In this document: positions 11,802-23,423 of the stretch, one piece after another | Numbering within the stretch: the stretch's first letter is position 1 | Layout of the letters: each line of letters starts with the position of its first letter | NCBI RefSeq assembly: GCF_022201045.2 | Contig: NC_068556.1 | Location: forward strand, 310,001-374,000 | DNA: 64,000 nt | DNA from: Citrus sinensis | Lineage: Eukaryota > Streptophyta > Magnoliopsida > Sapindales > Rutaceae | Direction of reading: 5' to 3' | The notes under the pieces: generated by a model | Database searches by the model: none | What the model saw: only the letters and a program-made list of their open reading frames with translations | Told to the model about the DNA's origin: nothing | Position numbers and translations under genes: made by a program

Positions 11802-12500
11802 GTGGAAACTGGTGTTTGTGTTAGCTTATGTAATGTTTTGTAATTAAGTTAATGAATGTCGCATGACGTTGTTTCATTTTTATATACATGTAATAATCTA
11901 ATGATGCCAGGGAACTTGGTGACGACAGTTACGTTTATCAAGATCCAATTATTATTAGTCATTATGGTGACAATCATGATTATCATGAAGCTGTTAATTA
12001 TATCACTGTAGACGTCTACAAGTTCATCACTATTGAGTTCAAAATGGAAAAGATGGAAAAATAAAAATAAAGGGTAATGCGCTGAGTAACACTATCACAA
12101 GGTAATAATGATTTCAAAAAGCAGCTCTGTATGATGTAATTAATGACTAAATTTTATCCATATATTTTGCAAGACAATGACTAAAACATTGTACCACTAA
12201 ATCATATATCCAATCATAACTTATGAGATGAAGAGACAAGGGCCTTTATCCAATCATGCAAGGACTTGACTAGCTTGCAGAATCTGTAAGCTACAGACTG
12301 CAGCATCAGCCGTTGGATGTGGAGTGAGAAACTAAACAATAGAAAATCGGATGGTGGGATGACGGGAGATGTTTGTTACAGAATCTGTACCAAAGGCAGG
12401 TCCCAATTTGTAATATGCACACCTGTCATTCGCTTTAAATTGATTGGGACGATTCTAATTTTCAAAATGACCACACAAAGGAAGGGAGCAAATGGTGCTT

Positions 12501-12621
12501 CACGTGAAGTCCATGGTGACAGCCAATAATGACAACCCAACAATGATCTGACACGTGTCCGCACGGGATGCGTCAAATCACCAATCTTTTTGGAGCTGAT
12601 CAAGAGTGGGTGCTACACGTG
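12501..12621. promoter_or_regulatory. Cluster of three G-box/ABRE elements
   Basis: Three perfect CACGTG hexamers at 12,501-12,506, 12,552-12,557 and 12,616-12,621, with flanks ACACGTGTCC and TACACGTGGC that match ABRE/G-box consensus for bZIP and bHLH factors. The density looks like a stress- or ABA-responsive promoter, but I see no gene start within 1 kb on either strand. Confidence 0.55.
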
Positions 12622-13566
12622 GCTTGTACTGTACGAAGAAAGCAAAATGTAAGTCGTTTTCTTCAGCTTTCAAACACCTAAAAGAATACCTAAAGGTGTT
12701 GGCCATGTGACCGCATCGCACGACTAGTTTGCATATGAAAGCAAGAGTTGACAGAATCCAGATAATTATGTCTGCTAATTATTAGGTACGGATGGAAGCA
12801 AAATCGCAAACAAAATATACGATTTGATCTTACTAATATATATCAAATCGTAAATCTTGATTGGCGGGCGACATGTGCTAGCAATAGCTGGGTTTGAGAG
12901 AGGTCTTAGGCTCCTTTGGTGGTGGTGGTGGTACTGTGAGCAAGCTTCTAAGCCACAGCTCAGGAACATAATTAGTTGTTGTTGTAAGAGAAAGTTAACG
13001 AATGTTTAGCAGTATTAACTGCTAAGTAAAAGTTATTTGCTATTAATGTTAAACTTTATTTTCCAATAAATAACTGTGGAAGATAATTAGTTGTATTGCT
13101 TTCGTACAAATTAGGAATAAGATCCTCTCATGATTTGAGCTCTACTGAACTTTTAAAGACCTTATGACATGTGTGTCTTTTAGTGGTAGTATATAGGTAA
13201 AACTTAACTTCTTTTATTATTTTTATTTATTTATTAATAATCAATCATCAATTAAATTATTTGATCAAGACATGATCAGATCAAAAGATAATCCTAATCC
13301 TACAAACTAAGCTTTTAGAGTAAATTAAAGAGTGCATGCATGCCTAATTAATAATTGTATTTTTATGCGAGTGTGTGTGTGTGTGTGCGTGTGTATATCA
13401 CCTCAGTTTATATATATAGAAAATGAAATATGAAATTAAAAGGAAAAGAACCATAAGGCGAGTTTGGTAATTTCGACAGATTCTGAAGTGAATCTAGCTT
13501 GGAGTTGCCAAAACGGATCCTAATCCTAATAGAAAATGAAGATATCATGTTACTGAGTAACCCAAA

Positions 13567-13591
13567 ATAATAATAATAATAATAATAATAT
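13567..13591. repeat. (AAT)n microsatellite
   Basis: Eight or so TAA/AAT trinucleotides in an intergenic stretch. No gene association. Confidence 0.85.
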
Positions 13592-13913
13592 ACTAACAAA
13601 CTTTTACATCTTATCCACATACCTCAACTTTATACGTGTAGGTGTAGCCAGCGTTGCTTACACAAACCAAAAATCAACAAAGCAATTGAAAGATATATTC
13701 TCCTCTTTGCATCATAAGCAAGCGATTTTATCGCCGGAACATTGATGAAACATCATACATGCGCTACATATCCGGCCAGATTTTACATGCACGCGCTAAA
13801 CGAAACAAATACGATTTGTTGTAGGGCCAAGCCCTTGTTCTTCTGAAAAAGAAGAGGCCCATAACTCCTAATGCCGGCCCATTATGGTCTGAATTAGATT
13901 AAAGATTAATTTC

Positions 13914-14890
13914 CTCCCTTTGAAATACTTTTTAAGTGACAATACCATCTATACAATCATCTTCAATATTATAATCTTTTATGAGTTATAGGAGTTTTGA
14001 TTGAAAGAAAACTGTGTTACTTCGTCAAATTCAAATTCTCTACTCATCCTGCGTTTGACTTGTCTTTTTAAATTCTACCTATTGATTATTGGTAAAAAAA
14101 AAAAATTGATAATGCATACATCCAAAACTTTACTACTTTGTATAGTCACTAGTACTTAGATGTGAAAATTAAAAGCCAAATGAACGGAATTGTGCCATGA
14201 TTCTGCGATATGATTCTCGAAATACATTTATAATAAGGAGATTTGGCTAATCTTTGCTTGATTTAGCACGTTGATTTTGATTTTTCTTGATTCTTATCAA
14301 CCTTTGTTCTGATTCTTATGAGTCGAAAGTTTTTCGTACTATGATTATTCCACATGCGCATAATAGCTTTTAGCAAATCCAAATTCTCATGTTTAGCACA
14401 TAAGAGCCATGATAAATTAAGGGAGGCCATCAAATTCAAATAAGACTGCGTTACTTTATTAAATTTAGATTATTTATTTATCTTACATCTGATTTGTCTT
14501 TTTAAAATCTACTATTGATTCTTGGTAAAATAAGAATAATAATGCATACATCTAAAACAAAAATAATAATGAATATCATTTTTGAATTCTTAAATCTTGA
14601 TTTAAAGTGAAGATGGAAATATTCTTTTTTCCTCTCTATATAATCATTTTCAATAATAGATTCTTTTATGAGTTATTGGTGTTTTGATAAAAAGAAGACT
14701 ATGTTGTTTCATCGAATTTAGATTCTCTATTCATCTTACATCTGACTTGTCTTTTTTAAAAAATCCACTAATTGATTATTGATAGAAACAAAACAATAAT
14801 GCATACATCCAAACAAAAATAATAATGAATATCATTTTCGAATTCTTGATCTTGATCTAATGTGAAGATGGAAGTATTCTTTTGTTACAA
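13914..14890. repeat. Diverged three-copy repeat of about 260 bp
   Basis: Three related segments, at about 13,914-14,130, 14,420-14,622 and 14,625-14,890, share blocks such as TTTTATGAGTTAT..GTTTTGAT, GACTTGTCTTTTT, CTATTGATT.TTGGTA and AATGCATACATC.AAAAC. The last two are adjacent. Between the first and second lies about 290 bp of unrelated DNA. No coding capacity or terminal inverted repeat was seen, so this is probably old local duplication of an intergenic sequence or a decayed transposon fragment. Confidence 0.7.
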
Positions 14891-15984
14891 GAGAAAAGGC
14901 CTCTCGCCGACATTTGCAATATGGACATTACGCGTATAAGTGGTTTTTTTTTTAATTATTTGGAGATAATAGTGGGAAATAGTGTAAAACAACTTTTTTA
15001 ATAATTTATTCTCCCAACATTCAAACTCATGTAACCAGTCAAATAAAACTATTTAAAAATCATTCAACTAAATTTTTAGGATTGCAAATAAACACCATTT
15101 TTTCATCTTAATATTTACGCACCTTAAACCAAGTACAAAATTAGTAGAAATGATGATGCGAAAGGAAGATTATTTTGACATCGTTTTAATGTACACTTTA
15201 GGCCGTGTTTGGTATTGTGGTTTTACAACTTAAAAAGGTACAATACTTAAATAAATTGGTAAACACTTACAGTTATTATTTGAAAGTTAAGTTGATTTTA
15301 TTTTACACTTGTATGATGAAAATTCTATGATATCTTTACAATTTATGCCAAAATTATCATTTAAAAAAAATTATATGTACCATATATTATTAACTTTTAT
15401 TGAAAATAATAATAACCACAGCCTTCTTTTCTCTTTTCACATAGCAGTCGTGACTATTACAGCACCTCGTCTTTGATAATGTCAATTGAGACTTGAGAGT
15501 TTACGTTTGTCTACGCGACTGTAAGTAGACTGCCTAAATAAGACGGGATACGCGCCAATTCCTTGTTTTAAAACGAACAAGCCCAGACCTTCGAGAACCC
15601 ACGTGGCTTATACTGAGTTAAATCTTACAATCTATTCTCTACATCGTACGAATAGATTCAAATTTGATATGCAAATAAATAACGTAGTTAAATATTTCAT
15701 TTAATAGAATTTTAAATCAAATGGGAATAATAGAACTGATCGACTCGTCGAACATCTATTTGAATTTTATACAATGGGTAAATTTCCCTTTAGTCCAGAG
15801 GGTAGTATCAATTATTAGTCTAATTTAAAAAAAAATGATCCAAAATATTGATATTCTCTACTTATATTAGTATCACTAATTTAAGGGTCAATTTGGTAAT
15901 ATTATAATATTTTATAATAATTGTTGTTCGTTTTATTATAAAAATAATAAATTATTAGAAAAATTAGTTAAACATTTAATAAAA

Positions 15985-16186
15985 GAGTATTGATACAGCC
16001 ACAAACTCTTGTACAAACTTATTTTGTACAAACTGATGTGGCATGATAAGATTGGTTGAATTAAATATCACTTGGCCCACATGATTTGTTTTTATTAATT
16101 TATATTTTCATTCAACCAATCTTATCATGCCACGTCAGTTTGTACAAAATAAGTTTGTACAAGAGTTTGTGGCTGTATCATTACTC
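15985..16186. mobile_element. MITE, copy 1, 202 bp
   Basis: A near-perfect palindrome. The left arm GAGTATTGATACAGCCACAA is mirrored by TTGTGGCTGTATCATTACTC at the right, and the match continues for about 75-80 bp per arm around a short unique centre with CACTTGGCCCACATGATTTG. It is flanked by a perfect 9-bp direct repeat TTAATAAAA (15,976-15,984 and 16,187-16,195). The 8-9 bp duplication points to a Mutator- or hAT-type transposase acting in trans. It is non-coding. A second copy lies at 34,164-34,366 with the centre reversed. Confidence 0.93.
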
Positions 16187-16435
16187 TTAATAAAATTCAT
16201 TTTAAAAAATTCTATGAATTTTAAAAACAATCGTATATATTTAGCAAATCCTATTATTAAATTATTGTAGGAATATAAATTATTGAGTGGAACATAACTT
16301 TAAGTAGAATTTATTTAAATATTTATAAACATATATATATATATATATAATATTTTTATTGTGCACATATAATAATTAATAACTAAAATAAATATTTTTT
16401 ATTTTTATTTTGTTATCTCTATGTAGTTAGTAGTA

Positions 16436-16476
<41 letters not shown>

Positions 16477-17482
16477 CTCTTTAAAGTTTAAAGTTACCGG
16501 TTTTATTTCTTAGTTAATAAAGATAATTATCAGTTTTTGTAATACATATGAAAATACATTGTGAAGTTGTATTAAAAATAAAAGTGATTCTCAAAATTAA
16601 ATTTTAAAAAAACAACTCATTCCCTTTTCTCAAATCTACTGTAAAATGAAATAATTTTGCTAAAAATAATTTTTTAAAAAAAATTGATCACTAAAATAAC
16701 TTTTAACTTTTTAAAAATCACTTTTGTACCACTTAAAAACAATGTCAAACCAGTCCTTGGTGTTGTATGTTTTCCTTTTAAGGGTCAAAAAGCTATTTTT
16801 CAATTAATCTTGAGTAATAGCATGAATATTTACCACCCGTCTCATAATATTAATATTTTTGTCCTCTAAAAGTAACGTTTAACACAAAATCTTGAACCTC
16901 TAAAGTCTTATTGGTGATTGAAGTTTTGTAATTTTTAAATTGCAACTGCAGTGGAAAAAAAAAACTACAAATATAAAATAAAAATTAATAATATATAATA
17001 AATATAAGTTTTAAATAATAATTTTAATAAAATTATAAAATATATAATAAATTTTCTGTCATACAATTGAATAATCATATTAATATAACTTTCAAACTTC
17101 AACAGTTAGTATTTACCAAATGTTTGAGTATCCAACCTTAATCTCAAAAGCACTCTAAATATAATCTCTATGGTTGACATTCTTCCATGAATACATCGCC
17201 AGCAATCTACATGCCGGGCTAGCTGTTTGTTCTTTGAAAAGAAACTACCAAACATAGGGCACCAGTCACAGTTTAATAATCAACCGGGACATACATTTGT
17301 TACTACTTTCAGTACATAAACTACCTAATACCAAATGTAAGTTTCAATCAAACTAGAAGTTCAATCCCTTACATTGAGACAATAATCTCAACAATCCAAA
17401 CAAATATATACAGTATACTTTAAAACTGAAATCAATGGCAATAACAGGAAACAGCACGTCATCCACCAGCAAGAAACTTGAG
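16187..17482. other. AT-rich intergenic DNA downstream of RPA2
   Basis: No gene seen. The last 150-200 bp before 17,483 should be the 3' UTR of the minus-strand RPA2 gene. The rest is AT-rich, with an (AT)n tract near 16,331-16,349 and the (AAT)n listed separately. Confidence 0.6.
16435..16477. repeat. (AAT)n microsatellite
   Basis: About fourteen uninterrupted AAT units in AT-rich intergenic DNA, 250 bp right of the MITE. Confidence 0.9.
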
Positions 17483-20399
17483 TCAACCTCTGGCGAACTT
17501 GTAGTGAAACTCATCAATAGTGGAGTAGATCAAGCCTTCATTTTCAAGAGATGCAATTGAATCCCTGATGTACAAAGTAGATAGAAGAAATTAGTACATA
17601 ACTCACTTCCGTACATAACTCTCTATGTATCTACATGATAGATAATCAGATAGATACGTAGAGAGAGAGAGAGAGAGAGAGAGATTACATGATCTTCTTT
17701 TGGGGTATTTTCAGCTGCTCAGAAAGTTCATTTACGTGTACTCCCCTTTCCCGTTCACTGCAAAGAAGAACCAATTCCTGAACTCAGTAAAGTGACCTTT
17801 CTTTCCTCTTTTTGAGATAAGAAAGCTCTATGAAGTGGCATTAAGAGAAATATATACTGAGTGTAATTTGGAAGGAAAAAAAAAGATGACGAGTCATTGA
17901 TCAAATCACTAGACCAGGCAGCTAAAAACTAGATGTTAGAGTAATAACAGTGCAAGCCTAGCGACAACAAAAAGGGAATAACTAAAAACGGGGTGCAATT
18001 AGAATGAATAAGAAACAAACCTAGACACAACACAGCAACACTAGCTAAAGGCACATGGTAGAATTTTGGCATATGACTGACCTGCTGGATGGTTGCTGCA
18101 GATAGTCAAGGATCATTTGGTCACAATCCTTCAGTCCGTCAACGCCAAATTGTGAAGAGAGCTGCACAAAAAAATTAGAACTTTACAAAATATATAGATG
18201 TAAATGACAATGAAACGGAAACTTTCTGTGATTGTTTAACACACATTAGTTGGGGCTGTCTGATATCCACTTAAACCGGTTCGGGCAGAAGTGTTCAGTG
18301 ATGAATCGACCATCTGAGGCTGAGATGAAGGAAAACCTTGTACCTTCAATTAGATTTAGAGTAATACACAATCAATTCAAAACAAAATGCAGAGGCATCA
18401 TATATATTCATCCTAAGGATAGAATGCAAATATCGCTTTGAGGAGAATTTTTTCTCAGTTCCACTCACAAATACCTGTGACTTGGAATTTTGCAAGTGAA
18501 AGTATATGCATTCAATATAGTGGCAAGTAACCTCATCAAAGTTTGTCACTGGCCTGAAAAAACAGGAAAAACCAAGATGTCAAAGGTTATCAGATTTTAC
18601 ATGCTAACTACTAAATCATTTTGCCTTTGTATAGAGTGATCCATCAATTACATAAAATATCATCTAGCTTGCATGAGCAAAAGAGTGATTCAGAAAAAAG
18701 GGGATCCATCACGGCAGCTAAAAGTACAGTCGCCCAGAAATGATTTCTCTTTGTTCTAGGAATCTTACAACATTTCTTTAGTTTCTTTTGTAATTTAAAA
18801 TTATCATATCTATTACAAAAATTGTCAGGGATATATTCTTTGCAAAAATGAGGTTTCCATATTTAAAAATAAATCAATGAGAAACTTCAAGTTCCAATTT
18901 CCAGGAAAGTTAAAAACACCTCCCAGCATCAAATGACATTAAATTTCACAGAAGTATTACTGCCAAATGATTGAGGCAATTTATCAGATGACTTGAGTGT
19001 ACAAGAGGTCATAAAGAAGCTGAAACACAAAGAACATTGAAAACATTTAAAAGCAAACAAATAAAAGAAAATCCAAACACATAAATGATAGGTTGATTAA
19101 ACAATTCCTCAACCACCACATGCAGAAAGCCAAATATTTTTATATTCATACCTCACAGAGAAGGCAACAATCTGTTTTTTCCCTTGAAAGCTTTTCAAGT
19201 TCCCAATGAGACGTACGTACATTCCATCTCTATTTCCAAGATAGAGAAAATAAAGATGAAATTTGGATGTTAAAGCATATCATTGCAGAAGATAAAAATA
19301 ATAATAAAGGCTTGTAACATGAAGAATTTAGAGCTCACTGTATGGCCTCCATTTCCCTGGTGTCAAAAACCTCACTTGCCCTATCCAATGCATTAAAAAG
19401 TGCATTAAAATTAAACACACATGATTTGAAGAGTATAAATTGATTAAGGCCAATATATTGGCATTGTCTGATCTATGTATTTACTTAAACTCCAAGAGGA
19501 AATGCAGCAATTTAAAATTTTCCAACTACGCAAGATAAATGTTTATTGATTAGATTCACAATTGGGAGCAAAATACTACCATCTTTTACATACAACTCTC
19601 CCGGTTCCATCGTCTAGAGTGAAATTAACATCAGAAGCTCTTTCTTCTTTGTTATACACCAGCCCAACCAATGTAACCTGAAGCAACCCAATATACAAAA
19701 CAATAACATCAAGCAAATACATAAAAGACAATCCCACAATTTATCTATGATTTGATGATAGGCCTTTTCCTCAAGCACTTCCAAAATAACACACAAATTC
19801 AGTAACTGTTTTGTCTAAACAAAAGAAATTAAGGGGGTGCATTGAGGATTATTACATTAGTAATCTCCAAACCATTGATCATAAAATTCGATTTATCATC
19901 ACCAGAGTGGGAAGCTTCACTTATCATCTTCACTGTCACTGGTACTAACCCTTGAGAATCACGACTCTGTGCGCAAAGAAACAGTTATTGACATCAGAAA
20001 ACATACCAAAAGAAACAATGATTATGCTTTGGCAAGTTTAAAGATAAATAACTATTAACCGCCAGAAAATAAGTAAAATTAATGAGATTTCATCAACAGA
20101 GCCCATCAGAGTAACAATCAAACAAAGAAAAAGAAACCCTAAAATAAATAGTAAGATACGAAAAAACTAACTAACTAGCTACCTTTCTCATTATTAAAAT
20201 TTTCCAAGGTTCAAAACGCTAAGCGAACAGAGATAACTAATTTAGTCGAAACAAACAGAAATTATAGACGCAAAATTTGAGGGAAATGACTTACTCTTGC
20301 CGTAGAAGAAGGATAATCGGCGGACTGAGGCGGCTGAGAAGGCATGAATCCGCCGCCGGAAAATGCATTGCTGGCGTCGAATTGGCTACTCGAAAACAT
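17483..20399 (-). CDS. RPA2: Replication protein A 32 kDa subunit (RPA2)
   Basis: Ten exons on the minus strand: 20,295-20,399; 19,856-19,966; 19,580-19,677; 19,339-19,380; 19,152-19,229; 18,475-18,553; 18,245-18,343; 18,082-18,161; 17,689-17,757; 17,483-17,564. They join in frame to 280 residues, the usual RPA32 length. The N-terminus MFSSSQFDASNAFSGGGFM is the Gly/Ser-rich segment that is phosphorylated in this family. The OB fold spans about residues 55-165, with TLDDGTGRVVCKRW and NFDEVTCHYIECIYFH. The C-terminal winged helix ends LENEGLIYSTIDEFHYKFARG. RPA2 is the middle subunit of the RPA trimer, which coats single-stranded DNA in replication, repair and recombination in the nucleus. 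All introns obey GT-AG. E2F sites and a telo-box lie about 95-130 bases upstream. The gene looks intact. Confidence 0.95.
17660..17684. repeat. (GA)n tract next to RPA2 exon 9 donor
   Basis: A run of GA on the plus strand, which is (CT)n in the transcript, lies 5 bases inside the intron after exon 9 of RPA2, right behind the GTAATC donor. Confidence 0.85.
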
Positions 20400-20492
20400 C
20401 TCTGAAAACCCTGGACCTTAAAATTAAAGAATTGACAGTTGCAAGTGCAAATTTGATCCTTGTAGAGCTTTTGCGCGTAGACGAGATTTATT

Positions 20493-20530
20493 TTAGGGTT
20501 TCCCGCCAGTGTTCCTTGCTTATTTCCCGC
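20493..20530 (-). promoter_or_regulatory. E2F sites and telo-box upstream of RPA2
   Basis: The sequence TTAGGGTTTCCCGCC contains a telo-box (TTAGGGTTT, 20,493-20,501) overlapping an E2F site (TTTCCCGCC, 20,499-20,507). A second E2F-type TTTCCCGC lies at 20,523-20,530. They sit 94-131 bases upstream of the RPA2 start codon. E2F control of replication genes at G1/S, often with telo-boxes, is well known in plants, which fits the gene's role. Confidence 0.75.
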
Positions 20531-20539
20531 GTGCGAATT

Positions 20540-23423
20540 AGATCCTACTCTAATCAAATGTGGATCCGGATGCGGATCTTAACCGCATCGGTTTCGGTTC
20601 TTTGCGACTTGGACCGGGCGATACTGATGTTTCAGACCACCCGAGTCGGACCGGTTCGAATTCAATATTAGCATGAGAAAATAATATGATTACAACTGAC
20701 TATTTTCTCTACTTAAATGATAATTTATTATAACAATAATTCAATACTTACCAAGTAATTTTACCAGAAATTATCTCAAGTACAAATAAATGATAATGTG
20801 TCATTCATTTATCAAATGATAAATTTATTTATTAACTGAAATTATTATTTAACTATAACATTCTCTTATTAATGAATATCGCGTCACTTAAAATAGAATC
20901 ATTTGAAGATTTTAATATTATTCTTTTAATGTTCAACACCACGTCAATAATAATGGAATCATTTGAAAGATTAAATATTACTCTTATATTCTATTTTAAA
21001 GAATTTCTAACTTTGTTTAAAATATAGATATTGGTTTTATTAAGTTTATAGGCTGTATTAAATCAATGCCTTTCACTTGTTTCTCTCTATCTAAAACTAA
21101 ATCCTCTATAACACAAATTTCTTTTCTTTCTCAATTCCTTGGGGAGGGAGCTCTTATCTCTCTCCATCTACAATATAAATAAATAAAAATAATAATTTTC
21201 AGTTTTTGATTCATGTGCTGTTAGGTGTGATGACAGAATTATTATTATTTTTTGTTTCTTTGGTCTATCCTAATGTCCTCCTCTCAATGCATTAATGCAT
21301 AGTTGCGTACCTGTAAATGATAAATATATTAAGGTCTATCAATATTCTAAAGTCATGTCTGCCAAAGTATAAGATGGAGGATGGTTGTGTAGGTTGAGTA
21401 ATGTACTTTTTCGAGATCATAATTTGAGTAACAAGTGTTTGCTCTTAGTGTATAATATTTCATCTCAAAATTTGCGACCAAATTAACCTAATCTAATACT
21501 GTTATGCTGTATTCAAACATGTGCTTTCAGTGGAAATTTTATTTCTTTAATGATTATTTTGTAGGTTTAGTTATTTTCTTATTTTTCTTACTGATTTCAA
21601 TATTTTTATCCCTTTTTTCGTTTAGATATTATATTTGAGTGTATTTTTTTTTTAATTTTTTTTTATCTAGATACCAAATTTTATTGCCCTTTTTTCTCTT
21701 TTTTTTTTTCTATTAGTAGAATTTTATTAAGTAATAATAACTTGGGGTTTATATATTTTAGTAAATTCTCGTCAGTTAGAGTAAGTATAAAAGAGTTTCA
21801 AAACTCTAGTTTTGTCATTCAGACTTTTAATAATAATATTTCGGACTTTCAGAAACTTGGTGTTCCTCTATCTTTTCAGCCTTTCATGATTTTGTTGGTC
21901 AGTATAAATAAAAGATTTATAAATACTATAAAATTCTCTATACTGATACTATATAGAGAGCATGGGACAATAATTTATTATTTAGTCACTGGCACATTTT
22001 TTAACTTGTGAGTATGTAATCACTTGCCAACATGTACACGTTCTTATGGAAACTAGCATATTTATAATTTATTCATTAATTAATTAGTAATGAAGTGCAT
22101 ACTTTACCTCTATATCACTTGTACCAATCGTAATTAAATTAAAATAATAATTTTTATAGCTACATATTCATAAAATAAAAGTAGTTTGGTCTTAATATTA
22201 TAACTATAGAGAAATTTTACTATAATACAAATAAAATCTACTTCAGACATACTATTCAATAGTTGTAAAGAAAGATTATTCCTACAAAGGCCTCCACCCA
22301 TCTCTCCGTGGCAGAGGAATGACTCTTTACCACCTAGCCAAATGGTTTAGGTGGTATATGATCATAACAATTGATAGAATATTTGTTATGAACTCAAAAT
22401 GAATTTGGAAATAGCCACTCAGCCTTTGCCTAAGTGGTTAGAACTCAAGCTCTCACTCCGTATAGTAATATGGGGACTTAATTGCTTTTTAAAATTTGAG
22501 TGGAGATTGGTCTTTGCAGAGTAAACATCCCTCGATTATTAGTAGAGTTAAAATTTAGGTAGTGTTTCATATAATATTAAGTAGACATCCCTCGATTATT
22601 AGTAGGGTTAAAATTTAAGCAGTGTTTCATATGATATTAATGTAGATATCTCTCGATTATTAGTAGAGTTAAAATATAAGCAATGTTTCATATGATATTA
22701 ATGTACTATTGTTCCAGTAATAATTTGATTTGTAAATATAAATTACACTCTCATGTAATATGAGTTGTAATATTGAATAATATTCATATAATCAAAAAAT
22801 GAATTTGGAAATATCTAGAACAATTTTAACGATCTTATGAAAACTATACTTACAAGAAGTTTTCAATGAAAGGCTAAGTGGAAAACAGTACATATTTGTC
22901 ATTGCGTAATGTAATATTATCAGTGTGAATTATCTCAGTTGTGAAATGAGTGGAAGAATTCAATCATCAGGTGTGCTAGGCTGCAGCATATATGGTAACA
23001 TAATCTAACAAAAGAAGGATTTAGAAAAAATAAAATAAAATAAAATAATAAAGTTGGGATAAAACTTATTTCATTTCTAAAATCCGTTGAGAAAAGAAAA
23101 CTTTTTCCTTTCGGAGCCACGTCCCACGCGAGCGGCGAGATCACAAAATTGGTTGGTTCATTCCGTGCTCCCAGAAAAAGACCAAAAAATTGATGACAGA
23201 TCACTTTCTCCTGCCTCACTTATCGCGTTCCATTTGCGTATTTCCCTTGAATTTATCTAGAAAAGAACTAGCGTCACGTTAAAAACACACTTCTGTGGCT
23301 GCCTCATTTTCACTTCATTTAACGGCATTTTCAAATATTCTTCTCATCTCTGTATTGCAACGACCTGGCCCTTGGTACTTTCGTTTCTCACCAAAATCAC
23401 TCGCTCGCTCCGTCTTATCAACC
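20540..23423. other. Intergenic DNA between RPA2 and ABC1K3
   Basis: AT-rich and without recognisable genes. It contains a three-copy 60-bp repeat (22,521-22,703, listed separately). The final 300 bases rise in GC content (CCACGTCCCACGCGAGCGGCG near 23,117) and probably hold the ABC1K3 promoter and leader. Confidence 0.6.
22521..22703. repeat. Three tandem 60-61 bp units
   Basis: Three head-to-tail copies begin at about 22,525, 22,585 and 22,646, each containing CTCGATTATTAGTAG.GTTAAAAT followed by GTTTCATAT.ATATTAA. Divergence is modest (a few substitutions and one extra base). The tract directly right of it starts TGTACTATTGTTCC and is unrelated. No coding potential. Confidence 0.9.

Larger units (their letters stand above)
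11802..13913. other. Intergenic DNA with G-box cluster and simple repeats
   Basis: No gene recognised. It holds three perfect CACGTG boxes (12,501-12,621, listed separately), a 10-bp perfect inverted repeat (ACGATTTGAT...ATCAAATCGT) around 12,818-12,852, a (GT)n tract near 13,372-13,392 and (AAT)n at 13,567-13,591. Confidence 0.6.

Noticed and set aside
12880..12975. Possible microRNA precursor around the GGTGGTGGTGG run
   Set aside because: I could not pair the arms into a stable hairpin by eye and saw no known mature sequence.
15202..15425. Possible MITE starting GGCCGTGTTTGGTATTGTGG
   Set aside because: The right side only shows AATAACCACAGCC and no full inverted end or target duplication, so boundaries cannot be supported.
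23295..23423. N-terminal extension of ABC1K3
   Set aside because: The frame is open but begins with GTG, not ATG; 23,424 is the first ATG and gives a sensible transit peptide.
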